A DNA stretch of 64,000 nucleotides, taken from NCBI GenBank assembly GCA_020310875.1, contig CM035430.1:102860431-102924430 (forward strand), read 5' to 3'. Positions 1 to 12,166 of the stretch are shown one piece after another (positions within the stretch are counted from its first letter, which is position 1; every line of letters starts with the position of its first letter). The position numbers and the translations under genes are program-made. This DNA comes from Ceratopteris richardii. Lineage: Eukaryota > Streptophyta > Polypodiopsida > Polypodiales > Pteridaceae. The notes under the pieces are model-generated. The model made no database searches and was not told the origin of the DNA. It worked only from the letters and a program-made list of their open reading frames with translations.

Positions 1-962
1 AACATACCCTGGTTGTAGTTTATTTACAATGGGTGGTGGGGTGAGATGAAGTGGAGTGGATGGAGTTTTGGCATGCGAGGGATTTCGAGAGGCGATATCT
101 TCTATTTTGCTTTTTACATCTCTCAGGCTTTCTTTGAGTTCATATAGCTTTCTATTCCACTTGCAATAGGCCTTCTCTCTAGTATCCTTCCATGTTCTTG
201 TTTTCCTCTTACTAGGCTCTCCTGATTCACTTGAATCTGATTGTCCAACTAGTTTACCTTGCTTTAAGGCTTGTGCCCTAGTAACTACTTGTATAGGAGC
301 CACATTATTGCTACTTGAAATTGAATCCACCACTATGCCTACCACATTAATCATTGTAACCTTGCGTGCACTAGAGGGGTTCCTTGGACAATCTTTGGGG
401 AGATGTTCTTTGCCGCACTCAAGACAAAAGCCTTGTATTGTGATGTTCTATCCTTGTCTTGGAGTCGATGAGTGGGGACATTCACAAATCAAATGGTGAC
501 CTTGACATCTAAAACATGGTCCTCTAGGGGCTTGTGGGCTCATTTGTCTCAATTGGGGCCTGGGGTTTGGATTCGTATACATGACATTGGAGTATTCTGG
601 CTCCCAATTTTGTTCCATAGGTGGTGCCTCATATTGATACGAAAAAATATCACTATTCTTTGGTGACTCTATGTAATAAGCTCGTGGACTATCGTCATGG
701 GTGTAGTCAGAACTCTGAGCATGAGAGTCATTTTATGAGACTAATGGGGTCATTGGTACCAATGCTCTATTCGGGTTCTCCTCTACCATTGCATACTTAG
801 CTGGAATAACATTGGTAGGAGTTGGAGGTTGGTTGACTAGGACTGGTTGTGGCCTATATGGTACCTGATATTGTTGTTGGTATTGAGGTTGATTTTGTTG
901 TGGTGGCCTATAATATGGATGTTGCTATTGGTTTTGATACCTACCCTATTGATAATGTTGTT
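1..962 (-). mobile_element. Ty3/gypsy fragment Gy1: C-terminal part of gag
   Basis: Read on the minus strand, this stretch encodes a Gln/Pro-rich segment, a first zinc-knuckle-like Cys cluster, a second knuckle of the form CLECGKEHLPKDCPRN, and a charged Lys/Glu tail. The same order occurs in the gag of Gy5 (58892-59899) and F (44460-45970), so this is the nucleic-acid-binding end of a gypsy gag. The reading is broken in several places and runs off the left edge of the window. It stops at copia A (from 968). The knuckle-bearing gag half that should precede it lies at 13559-14869, beyond A, so A appears to have landed inside this gag. Confidence 0.75.
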
Positions 963-967
963 AATAT

Positions 968-2025
968 TGTTGGGAAAGATGGATGGATACTCCAAGAGAT
1001 TGAGTAGGTATTGCCAGAACCTGCTTTGTACCAGCCCCCTTTTGCTTCAGACTTGATAAGTGGACCTTCTTAGCTTTCCAATGACACCATAAGATGGCCT
1101 ATGTACTTTGGAAATAATGTGTGCAATGATTGAACCAAAACAGATAACTTTGAAACTCACAATCTCAAGAAAACCTTCTATTTATGTCTTGACACCTGCT
1201 GGATCTTTTGCTCAGTATGACCAGCAGAGTAGGAATCGGAAAAATTCCTTTTAGGGGTATTTAATTAGCTTATCAAACTAACTATTCCAAGTGGAATGAT
1301 GTAAAAAGATAACATATGCTAAGAGAAATCAATTTAGCAAATGAAGTTATACACCCGATTTTTTAGGACTTTAGCAGACATTGACCAGTGATCATCTCGA
1401 TGCAAATTTCTCTGAAATGGCTGAATAGAATCTCTTCAAACTTTGATAGTATGTAGACAACTTTGCGTGAATCCAACAAGCTTTGAATCACTGAATTTGA
1501 TGGAGAAATGACTAAGATATGCACTTCACAAGCTGACAGACTTTTAAGTAGTATGATAGAGAACTCAGAAATGAACAATGAGAAAGTATGTATTAATGAA
1601 CACTTGTATACAAATCCATTGGCATGAATGGCATTGCCTAATGGTGTAGATAGGTGTGGGCTAGAGTGTAGGACTCACACACACTCAAAATCAGTAATGA
1701 GAAGCTCGGGAGTGATGAATTCTACCCACGACTTTTCCATGACCATTTTTATAAGGAATGAGTAAAAATTTGAATTCAAATTCAAACTTTTGGCTCCCTA
1801 TGATCAAGCTCCTATATCCTAGGAGATATTCCTTCAATCAAAGAGCTAACTTTTTCCACAAATCCTTTTGGTAGGTGATTACAAAATATTCCAAGTCAAT
1901 TTGACTTTTACAAGGAGATAAAGTGGTAATTAACCACTAGCAATGGTTCCTATGTTTCTTCACATATGTAGGGTCTTCAAGATACCTTTCAAGCCAAATG
2001 TGTAGGCTTGTGATTTACACCAAGA
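968..2025 (-). repeat. 3' LTR of copia A
   Basis: This is a terminal repeat of about 1,058 bp. Its outer edge reads TGTTGGGAAAG in window orientation. Its inner edge abuts a purine-rich tract seen as CTCCCCCTCAAGAC on the plus strand. It matches 12167-12940, and in reverse complement 14870-15151, over its whole length. Confidence 0.93.
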
Positions 2026-3750
2026 GCTCCCCCTCAAGACAAACATTTTGGCTTGGTCTTGATCTGCAATCTTCATGTATATCCTGCAATCCAATCATTG
2101 CTTTGAACATGCAAAGTTTGGTTCCATCCAAAGCTTTAGTTAACAAATCTACACACTGCATGTTGGTTGATACATAGGTTAGTTGAATGTCTTTGCTTAT
2201 CAACTTCTCTCTCACATAATGGTAATGGACCTCTATATGTTTGGTCCTAGCATGATAGATAGGATTAGCTGCAAGGTGAAGAGAACTTGTATTATCTCCA
2301 AAGATAATTGGTGACCTAGTATATAAACCCAATTTTGTATACAAAAGCTTGATCCATATGGCTTCTTGTGTGGCATTAGCCAGATCTCTATACTCTGCTT
2401 CTGTAGAAGAAAATGCAACAGTTGGTTGCTTCTTTGCAGACCAAGATATTGGCTTATCACCTGCAAAAGAAATATATCCAGAAGTGCTCCTCCTATCATC
2501 CTTGCATCCTGCCCAATCTGCATCTGAATAAATTTTGATATCAATATCTGAAGTGTAAGGGAAATACAAACCATGGTTCTGTGTACCCTTGAGATACTTC
2601 AAGATTCTCTTGGTAGCCTCTAAGTGAGGTATCCTTGGCTTGTGCATAAACTGACTTAGCACACTAACTCCATATGCAATATCTATCCTTGTTAAGGTAG
2701 CATAGTTCAAGCTACCCACCATACTTTGATAACATGTAATGTCATTGACTTCATCACCTTCATGGGCACTTAATTTTAATTTTACGTCCATTTGAGTGCT
2801 TGCTACTTTGGCATCTTGCAAGTGAAACTTCTTCAACATATCCTGTATGTATTTTTTCTGGGTAATGTATATTCCTGAGTTAGTGTAAACTAACGCAAGC
2901 CTAAGAAAATACTTCAATAGACCAAGATCATTGATCTTGAACTCCTTCATCATCTGGCTCTTGATTTGTTTGATTCCATTGACATCATTACCTGTAACTA
3001 TGATGTCATCAACATAAACATAAAGGTATATTACCTCTAAATTACTTCTCTTGATGAATAGAGAAGTATCTGCCTTGCTCATAACAAAACCTTGGTCTTG
3101 GAGGTATGTAGTTAACCTATAATTCCATGCCCTAGGTGCCTGCTTTAATCCATATAATGCCTTTTTTAATTTGCAAACATATGTTACCTTCTTAGGGTCC
3201 TCATTGCCAGGAGGTTGTGACATATATACCTCCTCTGAGATCCACCCATTCAAGAACGCATTCTTGACATCCAATTGTACATGTTCCAATTTTTTGATGC
3301 AGCCACACTTACCAACACTCTGATAGTTGGCATCTTGGCCAGAGGAGAGAATGTCGCTTCATAGTCGATGCCTTGGGTTTGTGCAAAACCCTTGGCTACC
3401 AATCTGGCTTTGTACCTATTAATTGTGCCATCAAAATTTCTTTTAAGCTTATAGATCCATCTGGATCCTATTACCTTCATGGAGTCCTTCTTTGGTACTA
3501 ACTCCCATGTATCACTCTCCTTGAGTGCTTCAATCTCCTCATCCATAGCTTCTTTCCATTCTGCCTTGGTTATGGCTTCTTCATATGATCCTGGTTCTTC
3601 AATTGACAAATCTTTGGCAAGATAAACAGAATGTTTAGTAACAAGAGATGTATCATACCCATATCTGATAGGTTTTTTGCTTTCTCTTTGTGATCTTCTG
3701 ATTGATTGAGTTGAAGATTCAGGTATGTCTTCAAGCTTCTTCATCTTCAT
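2015..3750 (-). pseudogene. Copia A reverse transcriptase and RNase H
   Basis: Two overlapping minus-strand reading stretches encode the copia polymerase. They run from the thumb-proximal start ([29 protein letters not shown]), through [12 protein letters not shown] and the catalytic YVDDIIVTGND, to RNase H ([26 protein letters not shown]) and the usual copia ending near [15 protein letters not shown]. Length and order are normal for Ty1/copia. The enzyme would copy element RNA into cDNA inside the virus-like particle. The region is broken and reads as a fossil. Confidence 0.9.
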
Positions 3751-3825
3751 TTTGCCCTTGGACTTCCATGCCTTGAACTCTTCAAGGTTGATAGTATCTT
3801 CATCATCTGAACTTGAGTCTTCATT

Positions 3826-5820
3826 CTAAGTAGGTTCCTCCTTTGCAAGACTTGGAAACTCCTCTTCCAAATCATAGGGTAGTTGAACCTTCCTGCATTC
3901 ATTCTCATACCAAGAATCATTTTCATCAAAGACAACATCTCTACTCACCATGAATCCCTTATTGGTAGGGTTATAAAACCTGTAACCTTTTTGATTTAGA
4001 CCATATCCAATAAAGATGCACTTCTCAGCTTTAGGGTCTAGCTTACCTCTTATCTGAGAAGGAATGTGTACATATGCTACACATCCAAATATCCTGCAAT
4101 GGTCTAGTGAGGGTCTCTTACCATGCCATGCTTCATAGGGTGTCATCCCATCAAGGGATTTAGATGGTAACCTGTTTATGAGATAACTGGCAGTCGAAAC
4201 ACTTTCTGCCCATAGATAATTAGGTAACTTTTTCTCATTCAACATAGACCTAGCTGTCTCAACAATCAACCAATTTCTTCTCTCAGCTACCCCATTCTGT
4301 TCAGGTGAATACCTTGTGGTGATTTCTCTTTTGATGCCTCTGTCCTGTAAGAATTTTTCAAACTCATTGGAGAAGTACTCACCTCCTCCATCTGACCTTA
4401 GCCTCTTCAAGTTCTTTCCTGTCTGATTTTCAACAAGTGCAAGATATTTTTTAAAGCAATTAAACACCTCATCTTTGTGCTTCATGAAGTACAATATAGT
4501 CCATCTGCTATAATCATCAATAAAAGATACATAGTACCTTGATCCTGAGACTGAGGGGTCTTTGCTTGGTCCCCATACATCTGTATGGACAAGCTCTAGG
4601 TAGTCTTCATGCATGTAACCTTTCCTTGAGAAGGGTAACCTGTGAGATTTCCCAAATTGACAAGCACCACACTTGTAAATCATATGTTGCTTGGATACAT
4701 TAGGTATTCCAAGCACACATTGATCCCTGTATATTTGCTTCAAGGTTTTTTCTCCTATATACCCTAATCTTTTGTGCCAAATCTCAAGTTCTGAAAGTGT
4801 TTCATCTTTATAACTGTATAGTGCAATATTCTTTGTGTCTTCTAACTCAAAAGTGAAAAGTCTACCTGATTTTTCTCCTTTAGAAATCCTCTTGAATCCA
4901 TGTCTTGGATCCTCCACAAATGCTCCATATTGGTTGAATCTAACCTGCAAACCCTTTTCCACAGTCTGTCCAACACTCATCAGATTTTTGGTAATGGTTG
5001 GTACATAGAGTACCCTGCTTAACAAATTCTGATTTCCATCACAAGTCTTAACATTTCCAACCTTAACTACTGAGTGCTTGGTGTCATCACCTGTTTGGAC
5101 TTGATGCTTACCTTTTGGTTCCTCAAGATTAGAGAGTAGTGCTACATTGCCAGCCACATGATTTGAGCATCCTGAGTCAATGTAGAATAGGTGGTCATCA
5201 TTTGTACCTGATTTTGAATTCATGTTCATGATCAGAAGAGAGTCATCTTGCTCCTCTGTGTAGTTGTTGTAGTCCTTTCTAAATTTGAAACGTCCTTGGT
5301 AGTTGCCATTGTAGTTGTTGTTGTAATTGTTGTTGTAATTGTTGTTGTAATTGTTGTTGTAACCTTGGTGATGGTTGAATCTACCTCTTGACTGTGAGTA
5401 TCCACCTCTTTGGTATCCTCTTCCTCTCTGATTTTTGTAATTCTTGAAACACTCATCTGTAGTATGATTTGATAAACCACAAATGTTGCATGGTGAGGAT
5501 TTATAGGATCTCCCCCTACCTTGCTTACCTCCTTTGCCCCTTCCTCTTGATGATCTACCTCTCCCTGCATAGTTGGCTTGGGAGATAGAGCCTTCATCTT
5601 CCACCTTCTTGCTCTTGCCTTTATCTTTAGACTTCTTATCAGTGTATAGGTCAGAAGAGTTATTACCTTTGGATGTGTCTCCATTCTTGTTGAGCTTTGC
5701 TTCATGAGTAAACAATTGTCCCATGAGAGTTGTAAGATCTGGAATTTGCATGTCCATGTAAAGGTCCATGGCAGTGGTGAAGCTTTCCCATTTGTCATCA
5801 GCATTGATCCCATTGATCAC
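3826..5820 (-). pseudogene. Copia A gag C-terminus, protease and integrase
   Basis: This is a 664-codon open stretch on the minus strand. The gag nucleocapsid part has a zinc knuckle CNICGLSNHTTDEC (residues 111-124) preceded by Gly/Arg-rich sequence and followed by an Asn/Tyr-rich run. The protease follows with the DSG triad (about 215-217, YIDSGCSNH). Integrase then shows a Zn-binding region, HTDVWGPSKD, a catalytic [10 protein letters not shown] and QNGVAERR, and ends in a copia-type chromodomain-less tail with CRIFGCVAYVHIP. Family and order are clear. Its gag start lies beyond nested element B, at 11940-12140. Confidence 0.9.
5315..5362 (-). repeat. 12-bp microsatellite inside copia A gag
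   Basis: About four tandem copies of GTTGTTGTAATT code for the Asn/Tyr-rich run (NNNYNNNY) just after the gag zinc knuckle. This is a low-complexity expansion in frame with the gag reading. Confidence 0.85.
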
Positions 5821-6087
5821 TTGCCTTACAATCTACTCTTCTTTAATCTCTTCTCCTATGCTTGCTAACTGATCTGCTACATCTTTAATCTTGGTCACAA
5901 ATTCTGAAACAGCTTGCTTAGGTTGCTTCCTTAATTTGTGAATTCAATCCACAACTGATTTTTCCTAGCCCTTGTGTTGGAGGAAAAATAAGATGACAAG
6001 GTTTCCCAAGTCTCTTGGGATGTCTTACTATTTCTAATATGTGGCAAAAGAAAATCAAAGATGGAGTTGAGTAAATAAGACCTTGCC
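5821..6087 (-). pseudogene. Copia A gag, middle part
   Basis: The minus-strand reading includes LARSYLLNSIFDFLLPHI and KTSQETWE, matching the gag of copia D at 36480-37235. It ends abruptly at 6088-6092 (AATAC), where element B begins. The same AATAC recurs at 11935-11939, after which gag resumes. Confidence 0.85.
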
Positions 6088-6092
6088 AATAC

Positions 6093-6892
6093 TGTTGGAG
6101 GATAAACACTCCTATGTGCACAACAAAAGCAAATGAACCCTCCTAGGATCCTGGAATTTTTCAGACATAGGTTCTGTATTTTCTGATTTTCTCTGAGTAT
6201 ATGCAGAGACTGAAAATGAAATTTTGCAGGCATAAACTAGACTTTAAGAGCTTTCAAATGAGAGTAAAATCACTCCATTTGGATACTGGATGATGCCTCA
6301 ACCAGCTGCAACAAAACAGATAACTTGATCTCTTCACAGAGTATGAGCTAACTGGACAGACAGTGTTCTGGACATTTCTCTGCACATGTGCAGGCACTGA
6401 ATCGGAGACTTATACCAGACAAAGTAGAACTTATAAGCTTTTCAACAAGACAAAAATCATTGCAAATGGATTCCGGATGAAGGAGAAACAACAATTACAA
6501 GACCGGGGGGTCTGCCAAAAACATCAAGATAGATAGAGTGTGTAAAAGTGAAATTTCTGCAAAATATGCAGAGAACAGCTAGTAGGGGGTGTTCTTAAGC
6601 AAGGGGGAAGCTTGGGCACGTATTTCCACGACTCTAAGTCATAATACAACTCATTAGAGGTTTTAAAGACCTCATACTAACCTCTTTAACCAATAAAAAG
6701 CATATACATGTCAAAAGTGAGGTCCAATCACATCAAGAGGTGAGCTAAATCTTCTCTAATCAAATTCTTTCCATTATGGGCATGATTTGATGCCTCCAAC
6801 TCGTGGAAATCAGCCTCCTTTGATTGTGGATGATGTGGAAGGTTCAATTTGGGGCATGTTCCCACACTCTTGAGCTTGAAAAACTTTCAACA
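6093..6892 (-). repeat. 3' LTR of copia B
   Basis: An 800-bp LTR with edges TGTTGGAGG and TTTCAACA. It is paired with 11135-11934 at equal length. Confidence 0.96.
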
Positions 6893-6927
6893 CTCCCCCT
6901 CAAGCTCAAGTCTTTTCCTTTGTTGCT

Positions 6928-7760
6928 TCAGCCTATGTCTCTTATGTTGATAGCTTCCTTGAATCCTCCAAGCTTTGTACCTTCAAGAAACTTTGTCATC
7001 ATGTCTGCAACCTGCATTTTAGTGTTCACATACCTTATATCTAGCTCTTTTGCCATCACCTTTTCTCTAACGAAGTGGTAATGAACCTCTATGTGCTTGC
7101 TCCTTGCATGAAACATGGGATTGTTAGCTAGATAGATGCTTGAAATGTTGTCTCCATAAAGAGGAAACTCCTGCACTTCCACTTCCAAGTCCTTAAGTAG
7201 CTTCTTAAGCCATAATAGCTCACATGTAGCCAATGCTAAACCTCTGTACTCAGCCTCTGTGGATGAAAGAGCAACAATGGGTTGCTTCTTAGAGCTCCAA
7301 GAGATCACTTTTGTACCTATCATGAAAACATAACCCGATGTACTCCTTCGATCATCCTTGCTACCTGCCCAATCAGCATCACTATATCCTTTGACACTTA
7401 GATCAGCATCATATCAGTAAAATAGACCTTGGTTGATGGTGTGCTTGATGTAACGAAGCACCTTTCTTGCCGTCATAAGATGATCATGAGTAGGTGTATG
7501 TAAATTTGAGAGAGAACACCTACTACATATGCAAGATCAGGTCTAGTGAATGTAGCATAAATTAATGAACCAATTATGCTGTTATATAGTGTAATATCTT
7601 GTATAGCCTCTCCTTGACCTGCAACCAACTTTGTATTGGGCTCCATGGGCTGAGAAAGTGGCTTACAACCACTCATACCAAACCTGTATAGCACATCCAA
7701 CAAGTATTTTCTTTGAATCAAGAAGATGCCATTGTGTGCATAGATTACCTCTATTCCCAA
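6928..7760 (-). pseudogene. Copia B RT C-terminus and RNase H
   Basis: Minus-strand readings encode the late RT segment (GIEVIYAHNGIFLIQRKYL, YATFTRPDLAYVVGVLSQ) and RNase H ([54 protein letters not shown]). These are standard copia signatures located between the integrase-bearing frame and the 3' LTR. The polymerase of this element is broken. Confidence 0.88.
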
Positions 7761-7809
7761 GAAGTATTTTAGTGTTCCAAGATCAGATATCTTGAACTCC
7801 TTTCCAAGA

Positions 7810-10800
7810 TCAGACTACTTCTTCAAGCTCTCCATTGAGGAAGGCATTCTTCACATCCAACTGATATAAGCTCCATTTCCTTGATGTGGCCACTGCAATC
7901 AAAGTCCTAATTGTTGGCATCTTGGCTACGGGGCTGAAAGTTTCATCATAATCTATCCCGTAGCTTTGGGAGAAGCCTTTCGCCACCAACCTTGCTTTGT
8001 ACCTAGCAATGGAACCATCTGAATTTCTTTTAATTTTGTAAACCCACTTATTACCTATCACCTTCATGCCTTCTTGAGCTGGTACCAAGCTCCAAGTATG
8101 GGTCTCATCAAGTGCTTTGAGCTCTTCCTTCATTGCCTCTTGCCATTCCTTGCAATCCTTAGCTTCTTCATAACTAGTTGGTTCTTTGTCCTTGATTACC
8201 TGAGTCATGTATGCATAATGCTTTGCAATGAAATTATCATATGTTAACCTTTGTACTGGATATCTTACTCTTGAAGACCTTCTTTCACTTCCTTTTGGTG
8301 TGGTTGCCATCTTCTTTCTTTGTTTAGCCACTCCTGGAGTTTGAACTTCTTCTATCTCTTCATCTTCCAACATGCTCTCGTCCACATAGCTTCCTTCTTC
8401 AACTGAAATCTTATCTTTGCCTTTGACTTTGCTTTCTTCAGAGCTGGTCTCTCTTTCCCTAAGCCTTCCACTCCATGGTGAGGGTGTCCTTCTGTTGCAT
8501 GAGTTGCTTGGACCACTCAAATCCATGCTTTCTTGAACTCTATCATCATTCTTCAAATTTGTCTCACCTATGTCTTCAACCTGCAATGGACTTGTGCATG
8601 CATACCAAGGCTTCAACTCATCAAAGACAACATCCCTACTTACCTTCAGCTCCTTGGTGATGGGATTATAGCATTTATACCCCTTTTGTTCCATAGAATA
8701 TCCCAAAAAAATACACCTTTCAGATTTGGCATCTAACTTTGACCTCAACTCTTGAGGTACATGTACATAGCATATACAAGCAAAGATTCTAAGATGTGAA
8801 ATGCAAGGTTTTCTTCCACTCCATGCTTCCTCAGGGGTTAGATGATGTATACCTGATGTAGGACATCTATTCATGATGTATGTGGCTGTATATGTAGCCT
8901 CTCCCCAATAACAATGCGGCATATTCATTTCATTGAGCATACACCTTGCTACCTCTGCTATGTGTCTGTTCTTTCTCTCTGCTACCCCATTTTGTTGAGG
9001 GGTATACCTGCATGTAAATTGTCTTTTGATGCCATTGACCTGCAAAAATTCAGAAAATTCATGGGAGAAGTACTCTCCCCCTCCATCGGATCTCAAAGTT
9101 TTGATAAACTTGCCAGATTCCTTCTCCACCTGTGCTTTGAATTTCTTGAAGTAGTGGAACACATCTGATTTGTTTCTAATGCAATACAACCACACTTTCC
9201 TTGAAAAGTCATCAATGAAGGTTACAAAATACCTATTTCCAGCAAGGGATGCTTCTCTTGTTGGACCCCAAACATCCGTGTGAATGAGGTCTAAAACATT
9301 TGCACTTACATAGGTACTCTTCTTGAAGGGCAGCCTTGATTGTTTTCCTTGTTGGCAAGCTACACAAATTTCATGCAACATTTTAGATGTAAAATTTGGT
9401 AGGCCTCTTACCAAGCTCCTCCTTTGCATGTCCTTGAGCTTTTGTAGGTTGATGTGACCTATTCGTTTATGCCATAGATCCAAATCTGCTATCCTCTTGT
9501 CTCCATATGTGACATACATTGAATGGTGTGGCTGATTTATGTCCATTGTGAACATTCTCCCTTGCTTTTTTCCTTTTGCTATGAGCTTGAAACCTGCCCT
9601 TGGATCCTCAAAAAAACATCCTCTTTCATTGAACCTAACTTGATAGCCTTTTTCTACCATTTGGCCTACCGAAATCAAGTTTTTGGTAATAGTAGGGACA
9701 TGTAATACCTCTGATAAGCACTTTGCTCTTTGATTTCCTTCCAAACTGATATCTCCCACATGTTGAATGATATGCTCTGAGTTATCACCTGTTTCCACAT
9801 GCCCTTGATGCTTTGGGACCTGCAAATTACTAAAAAACTCCTTTCGACATGACATATGATTGCTACATCCACTGTCTACATACCATACATCTTCACTAGC
9901 TTGAGTTGTATCTTCACCATACCTCATGGCAAGTAAATAATCATTCCCTTGGCTGGATGATGTGTTTGCATAATTACCTTGCCCTCTATAATTGTTGTTG
10001 TTGTTGCTTTGATTCCCTTTTCTTTGAGCTCTATGATAGCATTCATTTGCAAAATGACCGGGCTTACCGCATGCAAAGCATCCATTTGAAGTGGCTTGTC
10101 CTCTTCCACCAAATCTTGCACCTCTTCCTCTATTTGTGGCTCTTCCACCTCTTTGACCTGCATTTTCTTGTTGTCCTTGACCTCCTTGGTTGCTTTGATA
10201 TCTTCCTCTTCCTCTTGAAGCACCTCGGTTGTGTCTTCCTCTTCCTCTACCTGCATACAACAATTGCCCTTGGCTATCCTTGGCGTTATGACCACCAAGG
10301 TTCATCTCCTCTGTCACCATGAGAGTGATTAGTTGATCAAAATCAGGAAGAGAGTCCCTTACATACACTGAAGTTGTGAAAGCCCTCCATTTTTCATCAT
10401 CCCTAAGTCCATTTAGGGTATGGGCGACAAGATCGTCATCATCTAGGGCACAACCGATTGACCCTAGTGCATCTGCAAGCTCTTTAACCTTTAATATGTA
10501 ATCATTAGCACCTTGAGAGGGGCTTTTCCTAAGATTATTTAGCTCATTCTTGAGCTGAATTTTTCTAGCTTTTGTGGAGGTTGAATACAATCTCTCCAAG
10601 CACTCCCACACCTTCTTCGATGTATCCAAATCTTGAATATGCCCTACCATAGAGTTGCTAATATGCTGAGATAAAATGAAAATGACCCTTTTGTCCCTTT
10701 CATCCCACTCTCTTACTACTCTTCTCTGATCATTGGTTGGATTTACCTCATCTATGTAGGGTTTTGGCTCTCCACCACTCACAAGTCCCCACAAACCTTT

Positions 10801-10926
10801 CCCCATCAAAAAATTGCTTATTCTAAATCGCCACGGTTGGTAGTTTCCTTTTTCGAGCTTCTCAATCTGAGCATTGAGATCAGCCATGGTGCCTCCTAAC
10901 TCTTTTGAACCTCCCCCTTGATGCAA
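7810..10926 (-). CDS. Copia B gag-protease-integrase-RT start, long open frame
   Basis: This is a 1,038-codon open frame. The likely true start is the Met at residue 14 ([10 protein letters not shown]), because copia gags usually open this way. Gag has a [11 protein letters not shown] helix region, an Arg/Gly-rich basic stretch (about 224-278) and the knuckle [14 protein letters not shown] (283-296). Protease has DSG at 351-353. Integrase has a His/Cys zinc domain (about 487-524) and catalytic residues in HTDVWGP (551), LRSDGGGEY (about 614) and QNGVAER (650). RT begins near residue 900 with [14 protein letters not shown] and [14 protein letters not shown] single long frame fits copia polyprotein organisation. 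The element as a whole is still broken further on. Confidence 0.9.
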   Translation of the reverse strand: MHQGGGSKELGGTMADLNAQIEKLEKGNYQPWRFRISNFLMGKGLWGLVSGGEPKPYIDEVNPTNDQRRVVREWDERDKRVIFILSQHISNSMVGHIQDLDTSKKVWECLERLYSTSTKARKIQLKNELNNLRKSPSQGANDYILKVKELADALGSIGCALDDDDLVAHTLNGLRDDEKWRAFTTSVYVRDSLPDFDQLITLMVTEEMNLGGHNAKDSQGQLLYAGRGRGRHNRGASRGRGRYQSNQGGQGQQENAGQRGGRATNRGRGARFGGRGQATSNGCFACGKPGHFANECYHRAQRKGNQSNNNNNYRGQGNYANTSSSQGNDYLLAMRYGEDTTQASEDVWYVDSGCSNHMSCRKEFFSNLQVPKHQGHVETGDNSEHIIQHVGDISLEGNQRAKCLSEVLHVPTITKNLISVGQMVEKGYQVRFNERGCFFEDPRAGFKLIAKGKKQGRMFTMDINQPHHSMYVTYGDKRIADLDLWHKRIGHINLQKLKDMQRRSLVRGLPNFTSKMLHEICVACQQGKQSRLPFKKSTYVSANVLDLIHTDVWGPTREASLAGNRYFVTFIDDFSRKVWLYCIRNKSDVFHYFKKFKAQVEKESGKFIKTLRSDGGGEYFSHEFSEFLQVNGIKRQFTCRYTPQQNGVAERKNRHIAEVARCMLNEMNMPHCYWGEATYTATYIMNRCPTSGIHHLTPEEAWSGRKPCISHLRIFACICYVHVPQELRSKLDAKSERCIFLGYSMEQKGYKCYNPITKELKVSRDVVFDELKPWYACTSPLQVEDIGETNLKNDDRVQESMDLSGPSNSCNRRTPSPWSGRLRERETSSEESKVKGKDKISVEEGSYVDESMLEDEEIEEVQTPGVAKQRKKMATTPKGSERRSSRVRYPVQRLTYDNFIAKHYAYMTQVIKDKEPTSYEEAKDCKEWQEAMKEELKALDETHTWSLVPAQEGMKVIGNKWVYKIKRNSDGSIARYKARLVAKGFSQSYGIDYDETFSPVAKMPTIRTLIAVATSRKWSLYQLDVKNAFLNGELEEVV

Positions 10927-11121
10927 TGAAGTTGAAAAGGATGGCTTTTACCTCAAAAAATAGAGCTACTCCTCTTGATGAAGCTTCGTCTTTGATTTGA
11001 TGATGTATTTGCTTCCCCTTGTTGTTGACGTGCCCGTTCTTTGCTTCCTTCCTTCAAACTTTGATGAAGTCTTTACTTCACTTCAGTAGCTCCTTCTTCT
11101 CTCTTTGATACTCCACTTATA

Positions 11122-11134
11122 GCTCTGATACCAC
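11122..11134 (-). other. Primer-binding site of copia B
   Basis: Minus strand TGGTATCAGAGC lies immediately inside the 5' LTR. It is complementary to the 3' end of initiator Met tRNA, the usual primer for plant copia elements. Confidence 0.9.
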
Positions 11135-11934
11135 TGTTGGAGGATAAACACTCCTATGTGCACAACAAAAGCAAATGAACCCTCCTAGGATCCTGAAATT
11201 TTTCAGACATAGGTTCTGTATTTTCTGAGTTTCTCTGAGTATATGCAGAGACTGAAAATGAAATTTTGCAGGCATAAACTAGACTTTAAGAGCTTTCAAA
11301 TGAGAGTAAAATCACTCCATTTGGATACTGGATGATGCCTCAACCAGCTGCAACAAAGCAGATAACTTGATCTCTTCACAGAGTATGAGCTAACTAGACA
11401 GACACTGTTCTAGACATTTCTCTGCACATGTGCAGGCACTGAACCAGAGACTTATACCAGACAAAGTAGAACTTATAAGCTTTCCAACAAGACAAAAATC
11501 ATTGCAAATGGATTCCGGATGAAGGAGAAACAACAATTACAAGACCAGGGGGTCTGCCAAAAACATCTAGATAGATAAAGTGTGTAAAAGTGAAATTTCT
11601 GCAAAATATGTAGAGAACAGCTAGTAGGGGGTGTGCTTAAGCAAGGGCGAAGCTTGGGCACGTATTTCCACGACTCTAAGTCATAATACAACTCATTAGA
11701 GGTTTTAAAGACCTCATACTAACCTCTTTAACCAATCAAAAGCATATACATGTCAAAAGTGAGGTCCAATCACATCAAGAGGTGAGCTAAATCTTCTCTA
11801 ATCAAATTCTTTCCATTATGGGCATGATTTGATGCCTCCAACTCGTGGAAATCAGCCTCCTTTGATTGTGGATGATATGGAAGGTTCAATTTGGGGCATG
11901 TTCCCACACTCTTGAGCTTGAAAAACTTTCAACA
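11135..11934 (-). repeat. 5' LTR of copia B
   Basis: An 800-bp LTR, the partner of 6093-6892, flanked on its outer side by the target duplication AATAC. Confidence 0.96.
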
Positions 11935-11939
11935 AATAC

Positions 11940-12140
11940 ATCCTTAGCACATCATGTGTTGAGCTTTTCATGTTCTTCCTTTGTTGGCAATCCTCTTGTT
12001 TTGAATGAGGGCAATTCCTCATCTCTTAAGATGTATCCATAGAGACTCCTTCCTTGTAAGTAGGTCTTCATCCTTAGAGACCATGCTTGATAGTTGTTCC
12101 TGTCCAATTTATCAATAGATGAAGGAAAACCATCTCCCAT
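11940..12140 (-). pseudogene. Copia A gag N-terminus
   Basis: The minus-strand start MGDGFPSSIDKLDRNNYQAW lies 26 bp inside the 5' LTR and is followed by LRMKTYLQGRSLYGYI. It closely resembles the gag start of copia D (MAHGFPSSIYKLNRGNYSAW at 37235), so A and D belong to one copia family. The reading is cut by the insertion of B. Confidence 0.88.
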
Positions 12141-12153
12141 TTTACCTTAGTTT

Positions 12154-12166
12154 GCTCTGATACCAC
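12154..12166 (-). other. Primer-binding site of copia A
   Basis: Minus strand TGGTATCAGAGC sits directly inside the 5' LTR that starts at 12167. Confidence 0.9.

Larger units (their letters stand above)
6093..11934 (-). mobile_element. Ty1/copia element B (minus strand), nested in copia A
   Basis: This is a 5.84-kb copia element with two 800-bp LTRs beginning TGTTGGAGG and ending CTTTCAACA. It has a 5-bp target duplication AATAC (6088-6092 and 11935-11939), an iMet primer site next to the right LTR and a purine tract (GAGCTTGAGGGGGAG on the minus strand) next to the left LTR. LTR identity is about 98% by eye (about 17 differences seen). The order is gag, protease, integrase, RT, RNase H. It carries only a few breaks and is the youngest or joint-youngest element here; under an assumed rate of 1-2 per billion years that is roughly 5-10 million years. 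Confidence 0.96.

Noticed and set aside
1363-1578. Open frame inside the LTR of copia A
   Set aside because: It lies wholly in a non-coding LTR, is not kept in the partner LTR and has no recognisable motif.
9906-10322. Overlapping frames on both strands in the gag of copia B
   Set aside because: They are shadows of the Arg/Gly-rich gag segment; the 1,038-codon frame carries the conserved motifs.
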